This document shows positions 55,886 to 64,000 of a stretch of 64,000 nt of DNA, in pieces. This DNA comes from Chryseobacterium sp. SSA4.19. GTDB taxonomy: Bacteria > Bacteroidota > Bacteroidia > Flavobacteriales > Weeksellaceae. A program made the position numbers and the translations under genes. Where the stretch lies: contig NZ_JAKVIP010000011.1 in NCBI RefSeq assembly GCF_022601875.1, positions 1-64,000 on the forward strand, read 5' to 3'. Position 1 is the stretch's first letter, and each line of letters opens with the position of its first letter. The notes under the pieces were generated by a model, which was not told the DNA's origin, ran no database searches, and saw only the letters and a list, made by a program, of their open reading frames with translations.

Positions 55886-57301
55886 TCAGTGATAATTTTC
55901 GATTAAATCTGTCAGTAACTGTACGCCAAATCCGGTAGCTGCTTTTTCTTTAGCATACCCCACATTACCAAATGCTACACCAGCAATATCAAGATGCGCC
56001 CATTTAGGATGGGCTTCAATAAACTGCTCAAGAAACTTGGCAGCAATAATACAATCCCCGATAGGTTTCATGGAAATATTTTTCAGATCGGCTACATCAG
56101 ACAGGATATCCTCTTTCCAGATATCCCAGAGCGGCAGGCCCCAGAGCCTTTGGTTCGTTTTATCCCCGGTTTTAATCAGAAGATTCTTAAGCTCTTCATT
56201 GTTGGAAAACAGGGCTCCGCAAGTATCTCCGAACATTCTTACGGAACTTCCGGTTAATGTGGCAAGGTCAATCAGGAAATCTGTTTTATAGTTTTTAGCG
56301 AGGTAGGAAAGGGCATCTGCCAGAACCATTCTTCCTTCGGCATCCGTGTTTAACACTTCAATGGTTTTTCCATTGTAAGCCGTAATGACATCGCTTGGAA
56401 GAAAAGCATTTTCAGAAATCGCATTGTCCGTGATGGGCAAAACAGCAATAATGTTTACCGGGAGCTGCATTTCTGCGGTATAAATCAAAGTTCCTATAAC
56501 TGCTGTTGCGCCTCCCATATCAGACTTCATATAATGCATATTGTCCGGGTTTTTCAAAGAAATCCCGCCGGTGTCAAATAAAACACATTTGCCCACCAGT
56601 CCGAAAGTTTTCGCGTTTTTAGCGGAAGTTTTGTATTCCAGAATTGTAAATGCAGCGTCATAAGCGCTTCCCTGGTTGACGGCCAGATAAGCGCCTAAAC
56701 CAAGTTCCTCGCATTTTTTTCTGTTGAAAACGGTATATTTCAGATCGTATTTTTTCGCAAGGTTCTTAAGATATGAATTTAAAGTATCAGGCTTTTTAAA
56801 ATTAGCCGGTTTATTAAGCCATTCCTGACACGCCGTTTGTCCGCTGCTTAAAGCTTCCGTTTTCTGACCGATATAATCTAATTTTTTCTGGCTTAAATTC
56901 TCAAAATGAAGTTCAAATTTCGGATTCCAGAATGCATGGTCTTTTTCAAAAGGATAATGATAGGTGCCGTTTAGAAAACCTTTTACCAGTTCTTCAAACT
57001 GCTTTTCATTCATGAAATCGGCGACAACAAGTGTAGGGACTGCGTGTAGATTCTTTTTCTGAGTCTGCGAAAACTTAACGGCGACCTGCTGAATCTCAAA
57101 ATCCTGTAGGGTAGATTTTCCTAACCCGATAAAATAGGCGATGCCTTCTTCATGGGTATGAATGAAAACCTCATGCTTTTTACCCGTGAAAAAATTGGAA
57201 ATATTCCTGTTGAAATTTTTTCCGCTTTTTACCCATTCTTCTTCTGTAAATACATGGAAAACCTGACTGTATGTTTTGTTTTTTTTGTTGATGAGTTTCA
57301 T
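55886..57301 (-). CDS. Leucyl aminopeptidase, M17 family
   Basis: The 471-residue protein has the M17 metal-binding signature NTDAEGRMVLADALSY near residues 315-330 and the upstream blocks VLFDTGGISLKNP and KSDMGGATAV. M17 enzymes remove N-terminal residues or split Cys-Gly and other dipeptides with two metal ions. Its presence in a ligase cluster suggests it trims a product or recycles a peptide. Its ATG lies 5 bp after the upstream hydrolase gene, so translation may be coupled. Confidence 0.93.
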   Translation of the reverse strand: MKLINKKNKTYSQVFHVFTEEEWVKSGKNFNRNISNFFTGKKHEVFIHTHEEGIAYFIGLGKSTLQDFEIQQVAVKFSQTQKKNLHAVPTLVVADFMNEKQFEELVKGFLNGTYHYPFEKDHAFWNPKFELHFENLSQKKLDYIGQKTEALSSGQTACQEWLNKPANFKKPDTLNSYLKNLAKKYDLKYTVFNRKKCEELGLGAYLAVNQGSAYDAAFTILEYKTSAKNAKTFGLVGKCVLFDTGGISLKNPDNMHYMKSDMGGATAVIGTLIYTAEMQLPVNIIAVLPITDNAISENAFLPSDVITAYNGKTIEVLNTDAEGRMVLADALSYLAKNYKTDFLIDLATLTGSSVRMFGDTCGALFSNNEELKNLLIKTGDKTNQRLWGLPLWDIWKEDILSDVADLKNISMKPIGDCIIAAKFLEQFIEAHPKWAHLDIAGVAFGNVGYAKEKAATGFGVQLLTDLIENYH

Positions 57302-57306
57302 ACCTG

Positions 57307-58431
57307 TTAAATTTTAAAACTTTTCTGCTGGGGTTTTACTTCTACCGGATTTTCTGTATTGTCATAGAACAGCCATTCAATGGCTCTTGGGAATTCCTGT
57401 GACCAGTAAAATTCGCTGTGTGTGCCTTCAGGATTGATGCTTGTCCTGAATTCAAAATCAAACAGGTTTTTCTTTTCCCACCGTTTAAGGTATTGCTCAA
57501 ATACATGAATTCTTTTTACCATTTTAGAACCTTCCTGTTCTCCTCCGTACAGGTAAATTTTAATATTGAAAGGAGTCCTGAAATTCATCATGGGGAAATT
57601 ATTGTTCGGTTCGACCCATAGTGAAGGCGAGAAAATTAACAATTTGGAATAGACTTCAGGGTATAGGAAACCGCTATAAATACTGATCAGGGCACCCAGT
57701 GAGCTGCCTCCGATTCCCGTATTCTCGCGGTCTCTTTTTGTACGGTAGTTTTGGTCTACAAAAGGTTTTAAAGTATCGGTAATAAAACGAATGTATTTTT
57801 TCCCTTCCGAACCGTTGGCCACATGATCATTATCAAAAATATATTCTTTGATTCTATCTTCGCTTCCGTGTTCTATGGCAATGATAATGACATCTCCGCG
57901 GCCATATTCTGCAAGCACCGAAAGCTTTCTGTCGATTTCCCAATTGCCGTAGCCGCTGCCTTCATTAAAAAGATTTTGGGCATCCTGAAGATACAGCACG
58001 GGATAATGCTTGTCTGAAATGTAATAATCGTACGGTAAAAGCGCCCAGACTTTCCGTGAACGTTCAAGCTGTGGAATATAGAATTCTTCGGAGATGATTT
58101 CTGCAATGGGGAAAAATTCCTTTTTGAAAGGTCCCCAGTTAAACCTCCAGTTCTCTACTATATCGGTTGTTTTACCTAAGCATTTCGGAACCTTACGGTT
58201 GGGGGAAATATTTCCGTATGAATCAAGCTCTACATTTTCCCATCCGCCCTTTGTGAATTTATATTCGATATGATCAGGCAACATATGATTTTCAATTTCA
58301 ATAGAATAATTTTTATTCCCTGATTGCTTAAGCTTATAGCGGTAATCTTTCGGGTTCCAGTTGTTGAAATTTCCCGTAATGTAGATTGACCTGTCATCAT
58401 CCGCTTCCGTGTAAAGTTCAAACCTCATCAT
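57307..58431 (-). CDS. Esterase-D-type hydrolase with N-terminal glycogen-binding-like domain
   Basis: The 374-residue protein starts with a CBM48/AMPK-type domain (residues 1-75: SIYITGNFNNWNPKDYRY). An esterase-D-type hydrolase follows, with GIGGSSLGALISIYSGF as the nucleophile elbow and a His in GTHSEFYW near the C terminus. There is no signal peptide, so it is probably cytoplasmic. CBM48-like domains bind alpha-glucans. It is the first gene of the eight-gene set and faces the glgBAC operon across 214 bp, which makes a glucan-linked substrate possible. ATG codons at 58431 and 58428 are both usable starts. Confidence 0.87.
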   Translation of the reverse strand: MMRFELYTEADDDRSIYITGNFNNWNPKDYRYKLKQSGNKNYSIEIENHMLPDHIEYKFTKGGWENVELDSYGNISPNRKVPKCLGKTTDIVENWRFNWGPFKKEFFPIAEIISEEFYIPQLERSRKVWALLPYDYYISDKHYPVLYLQDAQNLFNEGSGYGNWEIDRKLSVLAEYGRGDVIIIAIEHGSEDRIKEYIFDNDHVANGSEGKKYIRFITDTLKPFVDQNYRTKRDRENTGIGGSSLGALISIYSGFLYPEVYSKLLIFSPSLWVEPNNNFPMMNFRTPFNIKIYLYGGEQEGSKMVKRIHVFEQYLKRWEKKNLFDFEFRTSINPEGTHSEFYWSQEFPRAIEWLFYDNTENPVEVKPQQKSFKI

Positions 58432-58519
58432 GCGTGTTTAAAATTCCAATTGCTAAATTTAAAAAAAAATCTTTTAAATCTCATTACCTTTAAAACGTTA
58501 AAAGGTGATTAAAAATTAA

Positions 58520-58527
58520 TATATTTG
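58520..58527 (+). promoter_or_regulatory. -7 promoter element for the glycogen operon
   Basis: TATATTTG matches TAnnTTTG, 118 bp upstream of the glgB ATG, in the region divergent with the hydrolase/ligase cluster. No matching -33 TTG. Confidence 0.4.
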
Positions 58528-58645
58528 GTAGATACAAATGATGGTATGTCGTTGATATTAATATAATAATAACTTCACTAATAATTAACACTTCCTGCTG
58601 TTTGTTTTATTAGTTTCAGAAAATATAAAAATTAAACAAACCGTC

Positions 58646-60598
58646 ATGAATTCGGTTAAACCCTATACTCTTTTTACGGATCACGATATTTACCTTTTTA
58701 AAGAAGGGAGCCATTATAAGCTTTATGATAAATTTGGTGCCCATTCTGTGGAAAAAGACGGATCAGAAGGCGTTTATTTTTCAGTATGGGCTCCGAATGC
58801 AAAGCGTGTTTCCGTAATCGGGAACTTCAACAGCTGGAACCCTTCGGAACACCTCCTTTTTCCAAGATGGGACGGATCCGGGATCTGGGAAGGTTTTATT
58901 GCAGGTTTAACGTGGGGGACTTTATACAAATATGCTGTTGAAACAGCTGCAGGAGAAATGCTGGAAAAAAGTGATCCTTATGCATTAAGCTGGGAGCAGA
59001 ATCTTCAGGCGGCCTCGCTGATTTCTACCACATGGTATGAATGGAATGATAAAGACTGGCTTGCCGACCGCTGGAAAAAGAACAGCCTTAAAGCTCCCGT
59101 TTCCGTATATGAACTTCATTTGGGATCATGGGTAAGAACAGATGATCATCCTGATGATTATCCCAACTACCGCAATATAGCGGAAAAGCTGGTGCCTTAC
59201 GTTAAAGAAATGGGATTTACCCATGTAGAATTTATGCCGGTCATGGAGTATCCATATGACCCGAGCTGGGGATACCAGATTACAGGTTTCTTTGCGGCCA
59301 CTTCACGATTCGGATCGCCTCAGGATCTGATGTTTTTAATTGATGAGCTTCATCAGAACGATATCGGCGTTATTTTGGACTGGGTGCCTTCCCATTTTCC
59401 GGGGGACGCCAACGGACTGCACCGGTTTGACGGCTCATACCTTTATGAACACGAAGATCCGAGGAAAGGATTTCATCCCGACTGGAAGTCCTATATTTTC
59501 AACTACGGAAGAAATGAAGTAAAATCTTTTCTTATTTCCAATGCCATGTTCTGGCTGGAACGTTATCATGCAGACGGATTGCGTGTTGACGCTGTAACTT
59601 CGATGCTCCATCTTGATTATTCAAGGAATGAAGGGGAATGGGAACCCAATATTTACGGTGATAACGTTAATCTCGAAGCGAAGGCTTTCTTGCAGGATTT
59701 TAATACTGCCGTATATAAAGAATTCGGGGATAACATCATTACCATCGCAGAAGAAAGCTCAGACTTTCCTATGCTTACAAAACCGGTTCATGACGGAGGA
59801 GTAGGTTTTGGAATGAAATGGATGATGGGCTGGATGCATGATACCCTGAACTATTTTAAAAAAGATCCGATTGAAAGGAAATTTTATCATCATAAGCTGA
59901 CTTTTGCCTCGATGTACATGTATAATGAAAATTATATGATGCCTTTGTCCCATGATGAAGTCGTACATGGAAAAGCCAGCCTGATCTATAAAATGCACGG
60001 TGACGAATGGCAGAAATTTGCCAATCTTCGTGCCCTGTATGTCTATATGTTTACACATCCCGGTGCTAAGCTTTTATTCATGGGAGATGAGTTTGCCCAG
60101 ACCGGTGAATGGAATTTTACAAGGAGTCTGGACTGGCATTTGCTGCAGTATCCTGTTCATAAAGGTTTACAGACATTGGTAAAGGATTTAAACCATCTGT
60201 ATAAAAATGAAAAAGCTTTTTATGAAAACCAATTTGACAGCAGTGGGTTTGAATGGGTTGAAGCCGATGATCAGGAAAATTCGGTATACATTTACTTAAG
60301 AAAAGGAAAAAAAGAAGTTGATGTATTAATGGTTATCCTCAATCTGACTCCACGCGTACTCGATTACACAATCGGAGTTCCTGCCGGAAGCCAATGGAAT
60401 GTTGTTTTTAATTCTGATGATGAAAAATATGCAGGCAGCGGAGTACGTGCTGATATTTTCAAAGAAGAGGAGGAAAATTATAAAGGATATCAGAAAACAA
60501 TCAGTATCAACCTGCCGCCGTTATCAGGAATTGTCTTAAGAAAAAAAGAAATACAATCGCAAAAGAAAACGATTAATAAAGATAAAAGTAAAAAATGA
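58646..60598 (+). CDS. glgB: 1,4-alpha-glucan branching enzyme
   Basis: The 650-residue GH13 enzyme has an N-terminal CBM48 domain (RVSVIGNFNSWNP), the catalytic Asp in LRVDAVTSM (near residue 315), the acid Glu in ITIAEESSD (near 368) and the final PLSHDEVVHGKASL block. It makes the alpha-1,6 branches of glycogen. It lacks the extra N-terminal domain of the 730-residue E. coli enzyme, which is common. Its stop overlaps the glgA start by 4 bp (ATGA), showing translational coupling. Confidence 0.96.
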   Translation: MNSVKPYTLFTDHDIYLFKEGSHYKLYDKFGAHSVEKDGSEGVYFSVWAPNAKRVSVIGNFNSWNPSEHLLFPRWDGSGIWEGFIAGLTWGTLYKYAVETAAGEMLEKSDPYALSWEQNLQAASLISTTWYEWNDKDWLADRWKKNSLKAPVSVYELHLGSWVRTDDHPDDYPNYRNIAEKLVPYVKEMGFTHVEFMPVMEYPYDPSWGYQITGFFAATSRFGSPQDLMFLIDELHQNDIGVILDWVPSHFPGDANGLHRFDGSYLYEHEDPRKGFHPDWKSYIFNYGRNEVKSFLISNAMFWLERYHADGLRVDAVTSMLHLDYSRNEGEWEPNIYGDNVNLEAKAFLQDFNTAVYKEFGDNIITIAEESSDFPMLTKPVHDGGVGFGMKWMMGWMHDTLNYFKKDPIERKFYHHKLTFASMYMYNENYMMPLSHDEVVHGKASLIYKMHGDEWQKFANLRALYVYMFTHPGAKLLFMGDEFAQTGEWNFTRSLDWHLLQYPVHKGLQTLVKDLNHLYKNEKAFYENQFDSSGFEWVEADDQENSVYIYLRKGKKEVDVLMVILNLTPRVLDYTIGVPAGSQWNVVFNSDDEKYAGSGVRADIFKEEEENYKGYQKTISINLPPLSGIVLRKKEIQSQKKTINKDKSKK

Positions 60599-62001
60599 TC
60601 ATATATCATCTAAGTACGGAATGTTATCCGGTGGCAAAAGTAGGAGGACTGGCCGATGTCGTAGGAGCTTTGCCTAAATATCAGAATAAAAGTAAAGGAG
60701 TTGATGCGAAAGTAGTGATGCCATGGTACAACAAACCTTTTGTCTCAGACCACAAATTTGATATTGTCTTTGACGGATTTATCCATCAGGGACCCAATAT
60801 GCTTCAGGTACAGGTACTGAAAGAAAAATCCGATACGCTGGGATTTGAGCTGTATCTGGTCAGGATTCCGGGATTGCTGGACAGAGACAACCCATACGGA
60901 TACCAGGATGAAAATTTTCAGTTCCTGGGTTTTCAGCACGGCGTACTGCACTGGCTGAGTGCGATGGAAATACGTCCGGATGTTCTGCATTGCCATGATT
61001 ATCATACAGGCCTGGCGCCGTTTATGGTTGAACATTGCCATGAATTTTCTTTTTTAAAAGGGGTTAAAACCATTGGGACCATTCATAATGGCGAATACCA
61101 GGGAATGATGAGTTGGGAAATGGCTAGGTATATGCCGTCATTTGATCCGTACAAATGGGGACTGATGGACTGGAACGGGCTGATCAATCCGCTCGCAAGT
61201 ATGATTAAATGTTCCCATGCATTTACTACGGTTTCCCAGGGATATCTTGAAGAGCTTTTTGTAAACTTTAAAGGACTTGAAAACCTGGTGCGGTATGAGT
61301 CCGGAAAAGCGCACGGAATAATTAACGGAATTGATACGGAAGTCTGGAATCCTGAAACGGATCCGATGCTGGATTTTAATTTCAGTCAACAGGATGTTAT
61401 CGTTCAGAAAAAGAAAAACAAGCAGAATATCTGCAAAGAATATGGTTTACGACCTGAACTGCCGCTGTTTGCTTTTATCGGAAGATTTGCTACGGAGAAA
61501 GGAGCCGATTTGCTTCCTGATATCGTTCAGAGAAGCATTAAGCAGAGTTTCGGTGCCCTGAATATCATGATCCTTGGTTCAGGAAATCCATATATTGAAA
61601 ATAAGCTGAAAGAATATGATTATACATACAGCAACTTTGCACTCGATTTAGGATATAAAGAGCATCTTTCACACCAGATTTATGCGTCAGCAGATTTTTT
61701 ACTGATGCCTTCAAGAGTTGAACCTTGTGGACTGAATCAGATGTATTCCATGAAATACGGAACTGTTCCGGTCGTTTCTTATACCGGAGGACTGAGGGAT
61801 ACCGTAAAGGATATTTCAACAGGTGGTGCTGGAATCAATTTTACTTATCCGGGAGCAGATGATGTTATTCATGCCATGAACCGGGCTTTAATGGTTTATA
61901 ATCAGAAAGGGCTTATGGAAAACCTGATCCAGGCTAATATGAGTTTTGATTTTGCATGGGAGAAATCAGCGGAAAAATATATAGCTTTATACATGAGCTA
62001 A
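60595..62001 (+). CDS. glgA: Glycogen synthase
   Basis: The 468-residue GT5 enzyme transfers glucose from ADP-glucose to the growing alpha-1,4-glucan. It has the N-terminal KVGGLADVVGALPK motif and C-terminal substrate-binding blocks (PSRVEPCGLNQMYSMKYGTVPVV). Its ATG overlaps the glgB stop codon. A 221-bp gap with no visible gene or promoter box separates it from glgC. Confidence 0.96.
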   Translation: MIIYHLSTECYPVAKVGGLADVVGALPKYQNKSKGVDAKVVMPWYNKPFVSDHKFDIVFDGFIHQGPNMLQVQVLKEKSDTLGFELYLVRIPGLLDRDNPYGYQDENFQFLGFQHGVLHWLSAMEIRPDVLHCHDYHTGLAPFMVEHCHEFSFLKGVKTIGTIHNGEYQGMMSWEMARYMPSFDPYKWGLMDWNGLINPLASMIKCSHAFTTVSQGYLEELFVNFKGLENLVRYESGKAHGIINGIDTEVWNPETDPMLDFNFSQQDVIVQKKKNKQNICKEYGLRPELPLFAFIGRFATEKGADLLPDIVQRSIKQSFGALNIMILGSGNPYIENKLKEYDYTYSNFALDLGYKEHLSHQIYASADFLLMPSRVEPCGLNQMYSMKYGTVPVVSYTGGLRDTVKDISTGGAGINFTYPGADDVIHAMNRALMVYNQKGLMENLIQANMSFDFAWEKSAEKYIALYMS

Positions 62002-62222
62002 TAATAAAAAATATAAAAAAACATAGCTTATATGGTAGGTTTGGTTTAATGTTTGCGGTGCTCAGTGAGACGGATTTACAAAGCCTAATAATGCACATCA
62101 ACCGTCCTGAAAGAATAGCGCAACAGGAGTATTATTTCTTCCTAAAAGCATGGCCTGGTTGAGCAACATAAACTGATATATCAGATAAATAATATTAATT
62201 CAAAGAAAACGCAACATAATTT

Positions 62223-63491
62223 ATGAACCGCAATGTTATATCCATTGTTTTAGGGGGTGGCAGAGGAACCAGGCTTTTTCCTTTAACGTATACGAGATCA
62301 AAACCGGCCGTGCCGATTGCAGGCAAATACCGTTTGGTAGATATTCCTATTTCCAACTGTCTGAATTCAGGAATGAATAAAATCCTTGTCCTGACTCAGT
62401 TTAATTCAGCTTCTTTAAATTCGCACATCAAGAACTCTTATCATTTTGATATTTTCAGCAAAGGTTTTGTCGACATTCTTGCAGCAGAACAGAACGTGGA
62501 AAATGAAAGCTGGTACCAAGGGACTGCTGATGCCGTGCGTCAGTCGATGAAACATCTGGACAAATATGATTATGAGTATATCTTAATCCTTTCCGGCGAT
62601 CAGTTGTACCAGATGGATTTCAAGGAGATGCTGGATTTCCATATTGAAAGAGGTGGTGATGTAACGATTGCAACCATTCCCGTAAATGCAAAAGATGCTA
62701 CCGGGTTTGGTATTCTAAGTTCCGATGATGAAGGGAACATTACTTCATTTGTGGAAAAACCAGGTTATGATATGTTGAACGGCCTGCAGTCTGAAGTGTC
62801 TGAGGAGAATAAGCATGCAGGAAAAGAATACCTTGCTTCCATGGGGATTTATATTTTCACTAAGAGCATTTTGAAAAAGATGTTTGAGGAAGGAGCAGGA
62901 GACGATTTCGGTAAAGATATTATCCCGAATTCTATCGGAAAATATACGACCTTAAGCTATCAGTATGAAGGATACTGGACAGATATCGGGACAATTGAAT
63001 CATTCTACGAGGCCAATTTAGATCTTTGCCAGGATTTCCCGCAATTCAACCTGTTTTCTTCTTCACCGATTTACACAAGGGCCAGGATGCTTCCTCCATC
63101 CAAAATCAACGGCTCTTACGTGAGCAAAGCGGTTTTTGGCGACGGATGTATTATTATGGCTGATAAAATTGAAAATTCAGTGATCGGGAACAGGACGCGT
63201 ATTGATAAAGGCAGTACCATTGTCAACTCTTATGTTATGGGATCTGATTTCTATCAGGATACCAATGAAATTGTCAGCAATGAGCGTGAAGGTCGTCCGA
63301 GCATGGGGATTGGTAAATACTGCTATATTGAAAAAGCCATTCTTGATAAAAACTGCAATATTGGCGATAATGTTCGTATCATTGGAGGAAAACATCTTGA
63401 GGATGGAGATTATGGAACATATTCCGTACAGGATGGTATTATCGTAGTGAAAAAGGGAGCAGTCCTTACACACGGTACGCATATTGGATAA
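62223..63491 (+). CDS. glgC: Glucose-1-phosphate adenylyltransferase
   Basis: The 422-residue protein makes ADP-glucose from ATP and glucose 1-phosphate, the substrate for the neighbouring glgA product. It has the nucleotide-binding GGGRGTRLFPLT loop, the active-site GTADAVRQ block and a left-handed beta-helix C terminus (GDGCIIMADKIENSVIGNRT). With glgB and glgA it completes the core glycogen synthesis set; no phosphorylase or debranching gene is visible in the window. Confidence 0.96.
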   Translation: MNRNVISIVLGGGRGTRLFPLTYTRSKPAVPIAGKYRLVDIPISNCLNSGMNKILVLTQFNSASLNSHIKNSYHFDIFSKGFVDILAAEQNVENESWYQGTADAVRQSMKHLDKYDYEYILILSGDQLYQMDFKEMLDFHIERGGDVTIATIPVNAKDATGFGILSSDDEGNITSFVEKPGYDMLNGLQSEVSEENKHAGKEYLASMGIYIFTKSILKKMFEEGAGDDFGKDIIPNSIGKYTTLSYQYEGYWTDIGTIESFYEANLDLCQDFPQFNLFSSSPIYTRARMLPPSKINGSYVSKAVFGDGCIIMADKIENSVIGNRTRIDKGSTIVNSYVMGSDFYQDTNEIVSNEREGRPSMGIGKYCYIEKAILDKNCNIGDNVRIIGGKHLEDGDYGTYSVQDGIIVVKKGAVLTHGTHIG

Positions 63492-63560
63492 TTTAAACAA
63501 ACATATGGCAGAAGTGATCAATATATTGGTCACTTTTGTTATTTGTACTACATTTGTGCG

Positions 63561-64000
63561 ATGCGTTTTTTTAAGATCATAGCGGTATTTATTGTGTTGC
63601 TGATCGGGGCTTATGCGGCTTCGATGTATTATTTTGTAGATGAAAGCAGGGATTTCCGGATAGAAAAGGAAATCGATTATCCTGTGGAAAAGGTTTTCAG
63701 CCAGTTTAATAACCTGCAGCATTTTACGCGCTGGAATAACTTCTTTACCCAGTCATCGTCCATTGATATTGATTATTATACGCCTTACGAAGGGCAGGGA
63801 AGCTCTATCAGTTACACGGATCCGAAAAACGAGACGGACGGTGAAATGTTTATCCGTTATGAAAACCCGAATAAAACACTGAGATATCAGCTTTTTGAAG
63901 ACCGGAATGAAAGTCCTACTATGGTGGATGTTAAATTTAAACCACTATCTGCAGAAAAAACTAAAATTACATGGGTTGTTCATACGCCAAAACTGTCTAT
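63561..64000 (+). CDS. SRPBCC-family (polyketide cyclase-like) protein, truncated by the window end
   Basis: The first 146 codons of a gene that runs past the window. A hydrophobic N-terminal segment (IIAVFIVLLIGAYAASMYYF) anchors it. The start of a START/SRPBCC domain follows (FRIEKEIDYPVEKVFSQF, then HFTRWNNFF). These domains bind hydrophobic ligands; no specific role can be given. It starts 69 bp after glgC. Confidence 0.75.
   Translation, partial: MRFFKIIAVFIVLLIGAYAASMYYFVDESRDFRIEKEIDYPVEKVFSQFNNLQHFTRWNNFFTQSSSIDIDYYTPYEGQGSSISYTDPKNETDGEMFIRYENPNKTLRYQLFEDRNESPTMVDVKFKPLSAEKTKITWVVHTPKLS

Noticed and set aside
61956..62162. A 68-codon frame in the glgA-glgC gap
   Set aside because: It starts inside glgA and has no recognised motif or promoter. 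Most of it is probably non-coding.

Overview
The window looks like chromosome from a Chryseobacterium-type member of the Flavobacteriia (Bacteroidota). The grounds are AT-rich DNA, promoters of the Bacteroidota form TAnnTTTG, often extended to TTTGCA, almost no Shine-Dalgarno signals, secreted proteins with type IX secretion (T9SS) and gliding-motility C-terminal domains, and flavobacterial versions of RecQ, TatC and KdsD. I see no tRNA, rRNA, CRISPR array, intact insertion sequence or prophage. The placement rests on recognising protein families and was not tested by a search.

Layout. 1-6.4 kb (minus strand): two secreted metallopeptidases (M61 and M1), tatC, a small unknown gene and kdsD. 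6.5-13 kb (plus): recQ, a small Cys-rich protein, lpdA, two secreted unknowns and a CvfB-type RNA-binding protein. 13-16.4 kb (minus): a large T9SS adhesin-like gene split by a frameshift. 16.5-22.9 kb (plus): a TetR repressor with a duplicated operator-like site, then a TolC/adaptor/RND efflux operon. 23-28.3 kb (minus): small housekeeping and unknown genes (J-domain, Nudix, epimerase, zinc ribbon, HPP). 28.5-34.5 kb (plus): ssb, an HRDC protein, hisS, a frameshifted secreted gene, a tandem pair of zinc-finger/PH-like/SHOCT proteins (one with 15 CAA codons in a row) and a methyltransferase. 34.6-39.6 kb: a cyanophycin module, with isoaspartyl peptidase and cyanophycinase divergent from cyanophycin synthetase. 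40.1-43.5 kb: a large hybrid histidine kinase. 43.5-49.3 kb: gene-poor DNA with orphan secreted or membrane proteins and several decayed gene remnants. 49.4-58.4 kb (minus): an eight-gene amide-ligase cluster. 58.6-63.5 kb (plus): glgB-glgA-glgC for glycogen synthesis, then a truncated SRPBCC-like gene at the window end.

The most interesting region is 49440-58431. Eight co-oriented genes encode three ATP-grasp or ATP-grasp-like proteins, a GCS2-type carboxylate-amine ligase, a class I glutamine amidotransferase-like protein, two esterase-D-type hydrolases (one with a glycogen-binding-like N-terminal domain) and an M17 aminopeptidase. This set reads as a pathway that builds, trims and perhaps releases an unknown peptide-like or gamma-glutamyl-type metabolite. 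It lies beside, and divergent from, the glycogen operon. With the cyanophycin module, the window holds two separate ribosome-independent amide-bond systems.

A second theme is gene decay. Frameshifted or eroded reading frames occur at about 14.7, 30.95, 43.6-44.0, 46.8-46.9 and 47.6-47.7 kb. Each could be real decay or an assembly error, and read coverage would tell which.
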